A stretch of 64,000 nucleotides of DNA from Candidatus Izemoplasmatales bacterium (lineage in GTDB: Bacteria; Bacillota_I; Bacilli_A; Izemoplasmatales; Hujiaoplasmataceae): positions 1 to 64,000 of the forward strand of contig JBAZNL010000003.1 of assembly GCA_041649275.1 (NCBI GenBank), in the 5' to 3' direction. How positions within the stretch are numbered: position 1 is the stretch's first letter; the number at the start of each line of letters is the position of its first letter. Below the pieces are notes generated by a model that was given only the letters and a program-made list of their open reading frames with translations, was not told where the DNA came from and did not search any database. Of this stretch, positions 8,213 through 16,947 are shown piece by piece. Both the position numbers and the translations under genes were made by a program.

Positions 8213-9619
8213 ATGGATTCCGAACGCCTGTGCCTCGGAAGCCGCTGGAAGCGGGACGGATTTCGTCTCGTCTACTACGGCCTCCGAAACAAGCCCAACA
8301 CGACCCGTAACGTCCTGAAGCTCACCCGCCGCGAAGCCATGGTCCTCGACGTCCTTCCGAAGGCATGCGGCGACGCCGAACGAAACGTCCTGAAGCGGCT
8401 GACGGCGGAAGGAGCCGTGGTCCGCGAACGCGACGTCAAGCCCCTGCCTTCCTCATATGAGGAGGCCCGCTTCTGCGTCTCCTGCGCCGCCAACGACTTC
8501 ATGATCCCCGGCCTCGAGTTCGACGCCGAGGGCCGCTGCCCGATCTGCCAGAACGCCGACGTCCTGCCCTCGATCAAGAGCGTCCTCCCGCTCGTCGAGA
8601 CCCTCCCGAAGGCGATGAAGGGACGCTTCGACGTCGCCCTCTTCTATACCGGCGGGAAGGATTCGAGCTACCTCCTCCACCATCTGGCGAACGACCTCAA
8701 GCTGCGCGTGCTCGCGCTCACCTGGGAGATCCCGTACATGTCGGATTCGGCCCGGGCTTCGATCGAAGCCGCCAAGAAGCGCGTGTCTTCCGCCGAATTC
8801 GTCGTCCGGAAGATCGCCGACGACGACCTCCGGCGCATGTACCGCGACCTCTACGATCGCGCCGGCAACACCTGCGCCTGCCCGTCGCTCGCGTACGTGA
8901 CCTTCTATCCCGAACTCGTCGAGCTCGGCGTCCCCTTCCTCGTCCTCGGGAACGAGCCGGTCCAGATGAAGAACCTCTGGTTCCAGCACATCGCCCCGAA
9001 GTCGGCCTACGACCCGAAGATGCATGCGCTCCTTTCTTTCGCCCTGAACGCCCTGCGCGTCCTCACCTTCCGCCGGCCGCTCCGTCCGGGGCAGGCGGAG
9101 ACGCTCCTGGCGATGCGGGCGCTCGCGTACGGCGAACCGAAGGTCAAACGGCTGTCCGGCTTCGTGAACCCTCTCCAGGACGACGTCCAGGAGGCGATGC
9201 GGAAGATCCCGGAATTGATGCGGCCGTTCAAACGGGCGATCCGCCGTTCCTCCTGGACCGGCCGGATCCCGGCGATGGTCCACATCGACATGGACGCCGC
9301 CGCCGGCGGCTACGACTGGGCGAAGATCAAGAAGCTCCTGACGGACAAGATCGGATGGGTCGGATCCGACAGCCTCGACAAGGGTCTCCACACCTCGTGC
9401 AGGATCGAGAAGTGCAAGGAATACACCCAGTTCGTCCGCTTCCGGGCGATGAAGTCGACGGTGATCCCGTTCTCCGCGATCGAACTCGCGATCGCCTCGC
9501 GCGAAGGCAACGTCGCGCGCGACGAGGCGATCCGGGAGATGAAGGGACAGCTCGGCTTCTCCCTGACGCAGCCGCCCGAGTGCGCGGTGATGGAAGCGTA
9601 TCTGGAGCTCGGAAAATGA
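8213..9619 (+). CDS. PP-loop ATP pyrophosphatase, WbpG (N-acetyl sugar amidotransferase)-like
   Basis: 468 residues. An N-terminal extension is followed by a zinc-ribbon with Cys88-x2-Cys91 and Cys109-x2-Cys112 around GLEFDAEGRCPIC, then the PP-loop YTGGKDSSYLL (Gly147-Ser152). This ribbon plus PP-loop order is that of the WbpG/N-acetyl sugar amidotransferase group, which activates a substrate with ATP before a nitrogen or sulfur nucleophile attacks. Further Cys residues (CACPS near residue 225; SCRIEKC near 400) are unusual and might carry sulfur. No WbpH/HisF-like partner is adjacent, so sugar amidation is doubtful. It is the second gene of an operon with the Mrr-like nuclease. The 3' end is duplicated at 21480-21650. 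Confidence 0.7.
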   Translation: MDSERLCLGSRWKRDGFRLVYYGLRNKPNTTRNVLKLTRREAMVLDVLPKACGDAERNVLKRLTAEGAVVRERDVKPLPSSYEEARFCVSCAANDFMIPGLEFDAEGRCPICQNADVLPSIKSVLPLVETLPKAMKGRFDVALFYTGGKDSSYLLHHLANDLKLRVLALTWEIPYMSDSARASIEAAKKRVSSAEFVVRKIADDDLRRMYRDLYDRAGNTCACPSLAYVTFYPELVELGVPFLVLGNEPVQMKNLWFQHIAPKSAYDPKMHALLSFALNALRVLTFRRPLRPGQAETLLAMRALAYGEPKVKRLSGFVNPLQDDVQEAMRKIPELMRPFKRAIRRSSWTGRIPAMVHIDMDAAAGGYDWAKIKKLLTDKIGWVGSDSLDKGLHTSCRIEKCKEYTQFVRFRAMKSTVIPFSAIELAIASREGNVARDEAIREMKGQLGFSLTQPPECAVMEAYLELGK

Positions 9620-9669
9620 AAAGACAACGGCTAGCGCGTCACGACGACGGCGCCGGCCGTTGTTCTTTT
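9440..9669 (+). repeat. Left direct repeat: PP-loop gene 3' end plus hairpin (copy A)
   Basis: The last about 180 bases of the PP-loop gene together with the following hairpin recur, decayed, at 21480-21650. The hairpin portion (9624-9666) is identical over 43 bases to 21603-21645. Copies A and B lie in the same orientation and bracket the whole fructan locus. Confidence 0.85.
9624..9669. terminator. Bidirectional terminator between convergent genes
   Basis: Stem ACAACGGC / GCCGTTGT with an inner GC-rich stem, followed by TCTTTT on the plus side and by a T-rich run on the minus side. It ends both the PP-loop gene and the LacI-type regulator gene. It is the terminal part of repeat copy A. Confidence 0.8.
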
Positions 9670-9728
9670 CTATATAGATGACAACGCGAGTTCCAAGGGC
9701 GATGACGGACGGATCGGACGCGCTTTCG

Positions 9729-10787
9729 TCAATCGTTCCTGGAAGGCTGGCGGATCGGTTTCGTCGTATTGCGCCAGACGACGTTCGTCTGCGTATAGAC
9801 GATCTTGTTCCGATCGTCCGGATGTTTGATCCGGTTGAGCAGGGTGATGAGGGCTTGACGGCCGAGATATTCCTTGTCCGTGTTCACCGTCGTGACCGAC
9901 GGGACGGCGACGCGTCCTTCGGCGATGTTGTCGAAGCCGATCACGCCGATCTCCTCGGGGATCTTCTTCCCCATCTGCTTCAGCGCCTCGCAGGCGGAGA
10001 TCGCGATCGAGTCGTTCGCGCAGACGAGGATTTCCGGCAGTTCCTTCATCGCGAGGAAGGTTTTCTTGAGTTCCTTCGGATTGCCGTAGGGAAAGGCGTC
10101 CGGTTCCAAGACGGAGAACGTCGGATCATACGGGATCTTCTGCTGGAACAGCGCCTCGCGCATCCCGAGGAACCGTTCGTAGAAACCGCGGCAGTGCATC
10201 GGATCGCCGACGAAGCCGAAACGTCTGGCGCGATGCTGGACGATGAGGTCGTTGCAGATGCGCGTGATCGGATCCGCATTCATCATGATCACGATGTCGT
10301 AGGCGCCGGGGATGTCGACCGAGAAGTGCGGGAAGTCGATGAACGTCGTCGGGATCTCGAGTCCGAGCAGCATCTTGATGAAGCGCTCCTCGAACGACTC
10401 GATGCAGATGATGCCGTCGACGTTGATCGCCTTCACGTAGTTGCCGAGGTCGCGGTAGGCGGAAGGGGTCTGGGCGTTGAAGGTGTACTGCAGGAGCTCG
10501 AAGTCGTACTTCTTGACGGTCGCCTCGATCCCGCGGACAATCGAAAGGAAGAAGTTCAGGTTCGAGAGCGTGCGCGACGTCAGAAGCATGATCTTCTGAT
10601 TGCGAAGATACTCGCTTTTCCCCGAGGCGTAGTTGAGCCCCTTGTATCCGAGCTCGATCGCCTTGTCGAAGACGAGCTTCCGCGTCTTCTCGGGGACCGG
10701 ACGATTGTTGAGGACCTTGGAGACGGTGTTGCGCGAAAGGCCGAGGTCGTCGGCGATGTCCTGGATGCTTACGGCGGTTTGCGGCAT
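9729..10787 (-). CDS. LacI-family transcriptional regulator of the fructan locus
   Basis: 352 residues from the ATG at 10787, chosen because AGGAGGG lies 8 bases before it; upstream in-frame starts lie in the promoter. The N-terminus (SIQDIADDLGLSRNTVSKVLNNRP) is a LacI helix-turn-helix plus hinge helix; the rest is a periplasmic-binding-protein-like effector domain with the usual FLGMREAL and CANDSIAISACEAL motifs and GFDNIAEG near the C-terminus. It is divergent from the fructan operon, separated by a 190-base region holding two direct repeats, so it most likely represses that operon and itself until a fructo-oligosaccharide or fructose derivative binds. Confidence 0.92.
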   Translation of the reverse strand: MPQTAVSIQDIADDLGLSRNTVSKVLNNRPVPEKTRKLVFDKAIELGYKGLNYASGKSEYLRNQKIMLLTSRTLSNLNFFLSIVRGIEATVKKYDFELLQYTFNAQTPSAYRDLGNYVKAINVDGIICIESFEERFIKMLLGLEIPTTFIDFPHFSVDIPGAYDIVIMMNADPITRICNDLIVQHRARRFGFVGDPMHCRGFYERFLGMREALFQQKIPYDPTFSVLEPDAFPYGNPKELKKTFLAMKELPEILVCANDSIAISACEALKQMGKKIPEEIGVIGFDNIAEGRVAVPSVTTVNTDKEYLGRQALITLLNRIKHPDDRNKIVYTQTNVVWRNTTKPIRQPSRND

Positions 10788-10808
10788 GGTTCCATCCCTC
10801 CTGAGAGC

Positions 10809-10837
10809 ATCATAGCACACATTGCGAAGGAATCCAA
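10809..10837 (-). promoter_or_regulatory. Promoter of the LacI-type regulator
   Basis: On the minus strand TTGGAT, 17 bases, TATGAT; the -10 ends 22 bases before the ATG at 10787. Confidence 0.55.
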
Positions 10838-10844
10838 CGAATAA

Positions 10845-10894
10845 TGTGCAAATAGATACAAATGACATAAATAATTGTGCAAATAGCTCAAATG
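10845..10894. promoter_or_regulatory. Paired direct repeats between divergent promoters (candidate operators)
   Basis: TGTGCAAATAGATACAAATG at 10845-10864 and TGTGCAAATAGCTCAAATG at 10876-10894 start 31 bases apart, about three helical turns, on the same DNA face. They sit between the -35 boxes of the regulator and the fructan operon. Candidate sites for the LacI-type regulator or a second regulator. They are direct rather than palindromic repeats, which is unusual for LacI-family operators. Confidence 0.5.
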
Positions 10895-10916
10895 TAAGGG
10901 TTTTTGCAAAATACTT

Positions 10917-10946
10917 TTGACATCGTTCGAGCCATCGGTGAAAATA
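10917..10946 (+). promoter_or_regulatory. Promoter of the fructan operon
   Basis: A consensus TTGACA at 10917-10922, then 18 bases and a weaker AAAATA; an alternative -10, TAGAAT, starts at 10945. Located 35-60 bases before the first permease start. Confidence 0.55.
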
Positions 10947-10980
10947 GAATCAGCCGGTGATCGAGGAGGCGAAGCGATCC

Positions 10981-11916
10981 ATGAATCCCACGACCACACC
11001 ACGCAAGAGAAAGAGTCAGTCCAAGAAGGCGAGTCGGTTCACGCTCTTCCTTTTCGTCGTTCCCGCACTCTTGTTCGTCCTCGTCTTCAACTACCTGCCC
11101 ATGTACGGCGTCGTTATCGCCTTCCAGGACTTCTCACCGGTCGACGACATCCTCTCGCCGAACGCCAACTGGATCGGTTTCGACAACTTCACACGCTTCT
11201 TCAACGACTTCAAGTTCTGGACCCTGATGGAAAACACCTTCCTGCTCTGCATCTACGGCTTCCTCATCGGCTTCCCGCTGCCGATCGTCGTCGCCCTCCT
11301 GCTGAACGCGCTCAAGGGGAAGAAGTTCTCGCGCCGGCTCCAGACGATCTTCTACGCGCCGCACTTCATCTCGGTCGTCGTCATGGTCGGCATGCTCTAC
11401 CTGTTCTTCGGGGAGTACGGGCTTGTGAACAACATCGTCCGCTACCTCGGCGGAGATCCCTACAGTTACTTCCTCGAACATGAGGCGTTCCGTCCGCTCT
11501 ACATCCTCTCCTCGAACTGGCAGGACTTCGGCTGGAGTTCGATCATCTACCTCGCCGCCCTGTCGGGCGTCGACCCGCAGCTGCACGAGGCGGCCGTCGT
11601 CGACGGCGCGTCGCGCTTCCAGCGGATCCTCCACATCGACTTCCCGGCGATCTTCCCGACCGTCTCGATGCTTCTAATCCTCTCGATCGGCAACCTCATG
11701 AGCGTCGGCTACGAGAAGGCGCTGCTCATGCAGACGGGAGCGAACCTCTCGACCTCGGAGATCATCGCCACCTACGTCTACCGCATCGGCTTCATCGGTT
11801 CCGGCGAATACGGCTATGCCACCGCCATCGGCCTCTTCAGCGCCGGCATCAACGTCGTTCTGCTCGTGATCGCGAACACCCTGTCGCGACGCTTCTCGCA
11901 GAACAGCCTGTGGTGA
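10981..11916 (+). CDS. ABC sugar transporter permease, LplB type
   Basis: 311 residues from the ATG at 10981; AGGAGG lies 11 bases upstream, overlapping the GTG at 10957 that could give a longer form. A Lys/Arg-rich cytosolic start is followed by six membrane helices and the EAA loop (GVDPQLHEAAVVDGASRFQR, contacting the ATPase) near residues 205-225. MalF-like LplB proteins pair with an LplC partner, here the next gene, and import oligosaccharides or modified sugars. No ATPase gene is in this operon, so a shared MsmK/MsiK-type ATPase elsewhere is expected. Confidence 0.92.
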   Translation: MNPTTTPRKRKSQSKKASRFTLFLFVVPALLFVLVFNYLPMYGVVIAFQDFSPVDDILSPNANWIGFDNFTRFFNDFKFWTLMENTFLLCIYGFLIGFPLPIVVALLLNALKGKKFSRRLQTIFYAPHFISVVVMVGMLYLFFGEYGLVNNIVRYLGGDPYSYFLEHEAFRPLYILSSNWQDFGWSSIIYLAALSGVDPQLHEAAVVDGASRFQRILHIDFPAIFPTVSMLLILSIGNLMSVGYEKALLMQTGANLSTSEIIATYVYRIGFIGSGEYGYATAIGLFSAGINVVLLVIANTLSRRFSQNSLW

Positions 11917-11921
11917 TCGCG

Positions 11922-12854
11922 ATGAGACTCCTATCGACGTCGCCGACCCTCCCCAAGAAGAAGAAATCCGGCCGCATGAAGGATCCGCTTTCCGACAAGA
12001 TCTTCTATGCCTTCGACATCCTCCTCATGCTCCTGCTCGCCGCCATCATCGTCTATCCGCTCTATTTCATCGTCATCGCCTCGATCTCCGATCCCGACCA
12101 GGTGCTGAACGGCAACGTATACCTCTATCCGGTCCAGGTCACCCTTTCCGGATTCCGCCGTCTGCTCGATGAGGAACTGATCTGGACGGGCTATCGCAAC
12201 ACGATCATCTACACCGTCGTCGGCACCGCCCTCAACATCGCGATGACGATCCCGACCGGCTGGGCGCTCTCTCGGAAGAACCTGCCCGCCCGCAAGTTCG
12301 TCATGTGGTTCTTCATCATCACACTGTTCTTCGGAGGCGGGCTCGTCCCCTATTACCTCCTGATCTCGAAGCTCGGGATGGTCGAGAGTCCGCTCGTCCT
12401 CATCATCCCCTCGGCGATGTCGGTCTGGAACGTCTTCATGACGAAGGCCTATTACGAATCGAACATCCCCGAAGAACTGCTCGAGGCCGCCGAGATCGAC
12501 GGCGCCGGCGAATTCCGCAAGTTCTTCTCGGTGGTCCTGCCGATCTCGAAGGCGATCATCGCCGTGATGGTGCTGTTCTACGCGGTCGGCCACTGGAACA
12601 GCTACTTCAACGCCCTGATCTTCATCTCCGACGAACGCTTCTATCCGCTCCAGCTCGTCCTCAAGGACATCCTCATCACCGCCGAGGTCACGAGCGGCGC
12701 CGGCGGCAGCGTCGATACGATCCTCGAACAGATGCGGATCGCCAACCAGATCAAGTACGCCTCCATCATCGTTTCCTCGCTTCCCATCATCCTGCTCTAT
12801 CCCTTCATTCAGAAGTTCTTCGACAAGGGGTTCCTTGTCGGCACGTTCAAGTAA
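11922..12854 (+). CDS. ABC sugar transporter permease, LplC type
   Basis: 310 residues from ATG 11922; in-frame GTG codons at 11910 and 11913 overlap the previous stop and could also start it. A basic N-terminus, six helices and the EAA loop (IPEELLEAAEIDGAGEFRKF, about residues 185-205) match the MalG-like LplC/YtcP family. Forms the importer channel with the preceding LplB-type protein. Very close spacing indicates coupled translation. Confidence 0.92.
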   Translation: MRLLSTSPTLPKKKKSGRMKDPLSDKIFYAFDILLMLLLAAIIVYPLYFIVIASISDPDQVLNGNVYLYPVQVTLSGFRRLLDEELIWTGYRNTIIYTVVGTALNIAMTIPTGWALSRKNLPARKFVMWFFIITLFFGGGLVPYYLLISKLGMVESPLVLIIPSAMSVWNVFMTKAYYESNIPEELLEAAEIDGAGEFRKFFSVVLPISKAIIAVMVLFYAVGHWNSYFNALIFISDERFYPLQLVLKDILITAEVTSGAGGSVDTILEQMRIANQIKYASIIVSSLPIILLYPFIQKFFDKGFLVGTFK

Positions 12855-12868
12855 GCGGAGGTCCCCCC

Positions 12869-14539
12869 ATGAAGAAAATCGCATGCTTTCTCACGATCCT
12901 GATCGCGTCCGCCCTCGCAGCCTGCTCGGCGGCGACCACGACGACCCGCGACGCCTCGGCGCTCGCCCTTCTCGGGTACCAGTACGAGGATCCCCAGGCG
13001 CCGATCGTCGCCGCCAAGGGAACCGTCCATTTCGACATCCTGTCCTCCAAGAACGCGCTCGCGGACGATTACAACGACATGGCCGTCTTCCAGGCGCTCT
13101 ACGACATGACGAACGTGGACGTGAACTGGGTGAACCTTTCCGAGTCGTCCTACGTCGCGCGGAAGAACCTGATCATGGCGGACAAGGAGAACTATCCGGA
13201 TGCGATCTACCATGCCGGCTTCTCCGACAAGGAGATCATCCAGTACTCGACCCGCGAGGTCATCCTGCCGATCGACGAATACCTCGACTACATGCCGAAC
13301 TTCAAGTCGATCCTCGAAGCCCGGCCGGACATCCGCAGCATCCTCACCTCCCCCGACGGTCACATCTACTCGCTTCCGCGCGTCGAGGAGATGGGTCTGC
13401 TCGCGTATCCCAACCTGCTCTTCCTGAACAAGGTCTGGGTCGCGGAACTGATCGCTTCCGGCGACGTCGACTTCCTTTCCCAGGGCGACCTCGTCGACGG
13501 ACTCGACCTGACGCTCGCGGAGTTCCAGGAGATCCTCACGCTGTTCAAGACGACCGACATGAACCACAACGCCAAGGCCGACGAGATCCCGCTCTCCTTC
13601 GTCTACCAGAACTGGCAGGGCAACCAGTCCGACCTGTTCGCCGCCTTCGGCGTCCCGGAGAACACCGACCACCGCACCGTCCTCGACGGCACCGTCACGA
13701 TCACCGCGGTCATGGACCAGTTCTTCGAGGCGACCAACTTCCTCGCCGACTGGGTCACCGCCGGATTGATCGACAAGGAAGCCTTCAGCCAGTCGCAGGA
13801 CGCGTTCCTCGCCAAGGGCAAGGCCGCGCAGCAGAAGCTCGGGGCGTTCTACTGGTGGGAATCCGAGACCGTCGTCACCAACCCCGGGGACTACATCTGC
13901 CTCGACCCGCTGATCGGGTCCGACGGGAACCAGTACGTCGGCGTCTCCAACAACCCCGAGATCTCGAAGGGGAACTTCGTGATCTTCTCGAAGTGCGCCT
14001 TCCCGGAGATCCTGCTCACCTACATGGACCGCTTCTACGACCCCGTCGTCTCCGCCCAGATCAACTACGGACCGATCGGCACCGTCTATGAGGAGGAACG
14101 CGACGAAAACGGCATGCTCGTGCAGAAGCCGATCCCCGAAGGAATGACCGCCGACGAGTTCCGCCTCAAGAACGCGCCGCTCGGATTGATCTACCTGTCC
14201 TACGAGCAGTGGGAGAACGTTGTGAACATGGAACCGCGCGCGAAACTCCGCCTCGAGCGCCTCGCCGCCCATGCGACGCCCTTCACCTATCCCGGCGCGA
14301 CTCCCTTCCCGAACGTCTCCTACACGCTCGCCGAGATCAACAAGCTCGCGACGATCGAGATGAACCTCTACGACTACGTCTACCAGTCGCTCACCGACTG
14401 GCTCCTCAACGGCGGCGTCTCGCAGGCGCAGTGGGACGACTACAAGGCGATGCTTTCGAACATCGGCCTCGACGAAGCGCTCGACATCTACCAGGACGCC
14501 TACGACCGCTACCTCGCCACCCAGGCGACCTGGTCATGA
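12869..14539 (+). CDS. Extracellular solute-binding lipoprotein, LplA type
   Basis: 556 residues from the ATG at 12869 with GGAGG 8 bases upstream; the open frame extends far upstream but only as a shadow of the permease gene. Signal peptide with lipobox ALAAC (Cys at about residue 20) and a Thr-rich linker, then a large two-lobed binding protein of the LplA/YtcQ type, including the calcium-loop-like MNHNAKADEIPLSF stretch. It would capture fructo-oligosaccharides on the cell surface and hand them to the two permeases upstream in the operon. Its stop overlaps the next start (ATGA). Confidence 0.9.
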   Translation: MKKIACFLTILIASALAACSAATTTTRDASALALLGYQYEDPQAPIVAAKGTVHFDILSSKNALADDYNDMAVFQALYDMTNVDVNWVNLSESSYVARKNLIMADKENYPDAIYHAGFSDKEIIQYSTREVILPIDEYLDYMPNFKSILEARPDIRSILTSPDGHIYSLPRVEEMGLLAYPNLLFLNKVWVAELIASGDVDFLSQGDLVDGLDLTLAEFQEILTLFKTTDMNHNAKADEIPLSFVYQNWQGNQSDLFAAFGVPENTDHRTVLDGTVTITAVMDQFFEATNFLADWVTAGLIDKEAFSQSQDAFLAKGKAAQQKLGAFYWWESETVVTNPGDYICLDPLIGSDGNQYVGVSNNPEISKGNFVIFSKCAFPEILLTYMDRFYDPVVSAQINYGPIGTVYEEERDENGMLVQKPIPEGMTADEFRLKNAPLGLIYLSYEQWENVVNMEPRAKLRLERLAAHATPFTYPGATPFPNVSYTLAEINKLATIEMNLYDYVYQSLTDWLLNGGVSQAQWDDYKAMLSNIGLDEALDIYQDAYDRYLATQATWS

Positions 14540-15141
14540 AACGGCTTGACCGCATCGGCGCGGCGATCTTCGATTACCTCCTGGTCGCGGTCCTCATCGC
14601 CGTCTCGTTCTTCCTCGTCCTCCCCTTCCTCACGGTCCTTACGGGCGCCGTCGCCTGGTTCCAGGCATCCGGCGACGAGCGCGACCTCGCACTCCTGTTC
14701 CGCTCGATCCGCGCGCACTGGAAGAAGAGCCTGCCCTACGGCGTCGCGCTGTTCCTCATCACCGGCATCGCCGCCCTCGACATCGCCTTTTTCCGGCAGA
14801 ACGCCTATCCCGGCTCCGACCTCGTCCTCGCACTCTCCTGGATCGCCGTCGTCCTCGCCTTCGTCACGATCGTCAACGGACCCACGATCCTGAACCGGAT
14901 GGCGGTCACGCTTCCGCAGCTGGTCTACGACGCCTTCGTGCTCGCGATCGCATCCCCGCTCGATTTCCTCGCCGCCGCCGCCTTCCACGGCGTCATCGTC
15001 GCCGCGGCGATCCTCGCACCGGCACTGGCGATCCCGCTGTCGGCGCCGCTCCTCTGGATCGCCGCCCGCTTCTCGCTTCACGCCTTCCATCGACTGGAAT
15101 CAAAGCAAAACCCACATAACTCAGGAGGAAAGAACGTATGA
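14536..15141 (+). CDS. DUF624/YesL-family membrane protein
   Basis: 201 residues from the ATG at 14536 that overlaps the stop of the binding-protein gene. Five or six hydrophobic helices, with LFLVLPFLTVLTGAVAWF-like first helix and the conserved central hydrophilic loop of DUF624 proteins. YesL-type proteins are regularly encoded beside LplABC-type importers; their exact job is not known, perhaps helping the transporter assemble. The C-terminus ends over the start of the CBM lipoprotein (ATGA). Confidence 0.85.
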   Translation: MKRLDRIGAAIFDYLLVAVLIAVSFFLVLPFLTVLTGAVAWFQASGDERDLALLFRSIRAHWKKSLPYGVALFLITGIAALDIAFFRQNAYPGSDLVLALSWIAVVLAFVTIVNGPTILNRMAVTLPQLVYDAFVLAIASPLDFLAAAAFHGVIVAAAILAPALAIPLSAPLLWIAARFSLHAFHRLESKQNPHNSGGKNV

Positions 15142-16892
15142 AAAAACTCTTCACGCTGCTGGTCTTCGGTTTCGTCGCGATCGCCATGATCGCCTGCGAC
15201 GAGGCGACCACCACGGCCGCCGTCACCACCGCGAACACCGCCCCGACCATCGCCGGCGTCGCGTTCGACGCCACCATCGCCCGCGGCGAATCGTTCGACG
15301 CCCTCGAAGGCGTCAGCGCCGCCGACGCCCAGGACGGCGACCTCACAGCCGCCATCACCCTCACGAGCGTCCCCGCGCTCGTCTTCACGAACGGCGTCTG
15401 CGTTCCCGAGGAGCAGGGCGAATACTACATCACCTATTCCGTCATCGACGCCGGCGGACTCGAGACGAAGGAGTACACCACCCTCACCGTCACCCGTCCC
15501 GTCGCCACCGAGACGCTGTTCAAGGACTACGATTTCGCCGATGCGGACCCCGTCGACCTCGACGGCTGGACCGCCACCTTCTCCGACGGAGCGACCGGTC
15601 TCATGGAAGTCGCCGCCGGACGGCTCGTCTTCCAGGTCGTCGACCGCGGTACCGCCGACTATCATGCGAAACTGACGAAGGTCGGCGTCGAGGCCCTCGC
15701 CGCCGCCGAATACGAACTGAAGATCACGATGAGCGCCTCCGTCGCCGGCGCCAAACTGCACTGGATCGTCAACGACGCCTCCCAGGGCTGGTCGCCCGCC
15801 GGCGGCATCTGGAACCTCGAACTCACCACGACCCCGGCCGTCTACTCGATCAAGTACACCGTCGCCGCGGACACCACCCAGATCGAGTGGCTCCTGCAGA
15901 TGGGCGGGGACCTCAACCCGGCCGGTTTCGACCTCTACGTCGACAAGGTCGAACTTCTGATCTCGACCGGCACCGAAACCGAATCGGTCCTGCTCGCGGA
16001 CGACTTCGCGACGGACGCCCACGAGGCGGAATGGGGCATCACCCAGGACGCCGCCGCCTCCTCGACGCTCGACGTGACCGGCGGCGAGATGGTCTACACG
16101 ATCGCCAACTACGCCCCCGAAGGCGCGCCGTGGAACATGAACCTGTGGCTCAATACCGGCATCGACCTCGTTTCCGGATCGAAGTACAAGCTTTCCTTCG
16201 ACGTCACCGTCCAGAACGACCAGTTCTACGAACTCTGCTTCGAGGACCAGACCCTCGACTGGCAGGTCCGCGCCGGCTTCAAGAACGGAACCTTCTCGGG
16301 AACCCAGACCGTCGAACACACGTTCTACGCCGGCATGGCCATCACCGGCCTGTACATCAAGCTCGCGCTCGGCCAGGGAACCACCTCGAACGTCGTCGCG
16401 ATCGACAACATCCGCTTCGTCGAACTCGTCGGCGACAAGACCACCGAGACCGTCACCAAGACCTTCTCGCCGATCACCGAGGATTCCGAGTGGGATACCT
16501 ACAACGCCGCCGGCGGCGTCGGATCGCTCTATACCGAGAACGGCAACCTCGTCTACTCGATCCAGTCGTTCGGCGCGGTCGACTGGTACAACAAGATGTT
16601 CATCAAGGCCGTCACGCTCGAGGCCGGTGCGCTCTACAAGGTCTCCTTCACCGTCAAGGCCGACGTTCCCGTCAAGATGTTCTTCGCCCTCAACGTCCTC
16701 GGATCCTGGGATCCGCGCGTCACCGCCGAGGTGAACATCACGACCGAGTACCAGACCTTCACCTTCACGATGGATTCGGAGATCATCATCGACATGGACT
16801 TCGAAATGCTCTTCCAGTTCGGCGGTTACGCCGAGAACGTCGCGCCGGCGAAAGTCGAATTCTCCGCGATCGAAATCTACCAGCTGAAATAG
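15138..16892 (+). CDS. Surface lipoprotein with Ig-like domain and three carbohydrate-binding-like modules
   Basis: 584 residues; AGGAGGA precedes the ATG. Signal peptide with lipobox MIAC (Cys20) and a Thr/Ala-rich linker, then a cadherin/HYR-like beta-sandwich (about 28-120, ending KEYTTLTVT), then three similar beta-jelly-roll modules starting near residues 126, 283 and 441, each beginning with a phrase like FKDYDFADADPVDLDGWTAT and ending in a Val-Glu-rich strand. These look like CBM4/9-type carbohydrate-binding modules. Placed between the importer and two GH32 lipoproteins, it probably holds fructan at the surface, as SusE/F-like proteins do in other phyla. No catalytic motif was seen. 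Confidence 0.75.
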   Translation: MKKLFTLLVFGFVAIAMIACDEATTTAAVTTANTAPTIAGVAFDATIARGESFDALEGVSAADAQDGDLTAAITLTSVPALVFTNGVCVPEEQGEYYITYSVIDAGGLETKEYTTLTVTRPVATETLFKDYDFADADPVDLDGWTATFSDGATGLMEVAAGRLVFQVVDRGTADYHAKLTKVGVEALAAAEYELKITMSASVAGAKLHWIVNDASQGWSPAGGIWNLELTTTPAVYSIKYTVAADTTQIEWLLQMGGDLNPAGFDLYVDKVELLISTGTETESVLLADDFATDAHEAEWGITQDAAASSTLDVTGGEMVYTIANYAPEGAPWNMNLWLNTGIDLVSGSKYKLSFDVTVQNDQFYELCFEDQTLDWQVRAGFKNGTFSGTQTVEHTFYAGMAITGLYIKLALGQGTTSNVVAIDNIRFVELVGDKTTETVTKTFSPITEDSEWDTYNAAGGVGSLYTENGNLVYSIQSFGAVDWYNKMFIKAVTLEAGALYKVSFTVKADVPVKMFFALNVLGSWDPRVTAEVNITTEYQTFTFTMDSEIIIDMDFEMLFQFGGYAENVAPAKVEFSAIEIYQLK

Positions 16893-16903
16893 TCCCCAAG
16901 CCC

Positions 16904-16926
16904 GGGGTCGGGTACGTCCCGACCCC
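16904..16926 (+). other. Intergenic hairpin inside the fructan operon
   Basis: GGGGTCGGG and CCCGACCCC form a perfect 9-bp stem with a 5-base loop, 12 bases after the CBM lipoprotein stop and 22 bases before the GH32 lipoprotein start. No T-run follows, so it is more likely an mRNA-stability or processing element than a terminator. Confidence 0.65.
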
Positions 16927-16947
16927 CGTCTTCGGGCGGGAGGCATC

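Noticed and set aside
8213..9619. PP-loop gene as tRNA-lysidine synthetase, QueC or GuaA
   Set aside because: The zinc ribbon followed by the PP-loop is of the WbpG type, and hallmark motifs of those enzymes are missing.
12305..12868. Upstream extension of the solute-binding protein frame
   Set aside because: It is a shadow of the LplC-type permease; the lipoprotein signal peptide and GGAGG fix the start at 12869.
16904..16926. Hairpin in the fructan operon as an intrinsic terminator
   Set aside because: No T-run follows and the next gene starts 22 bases on with its own ribosome site.
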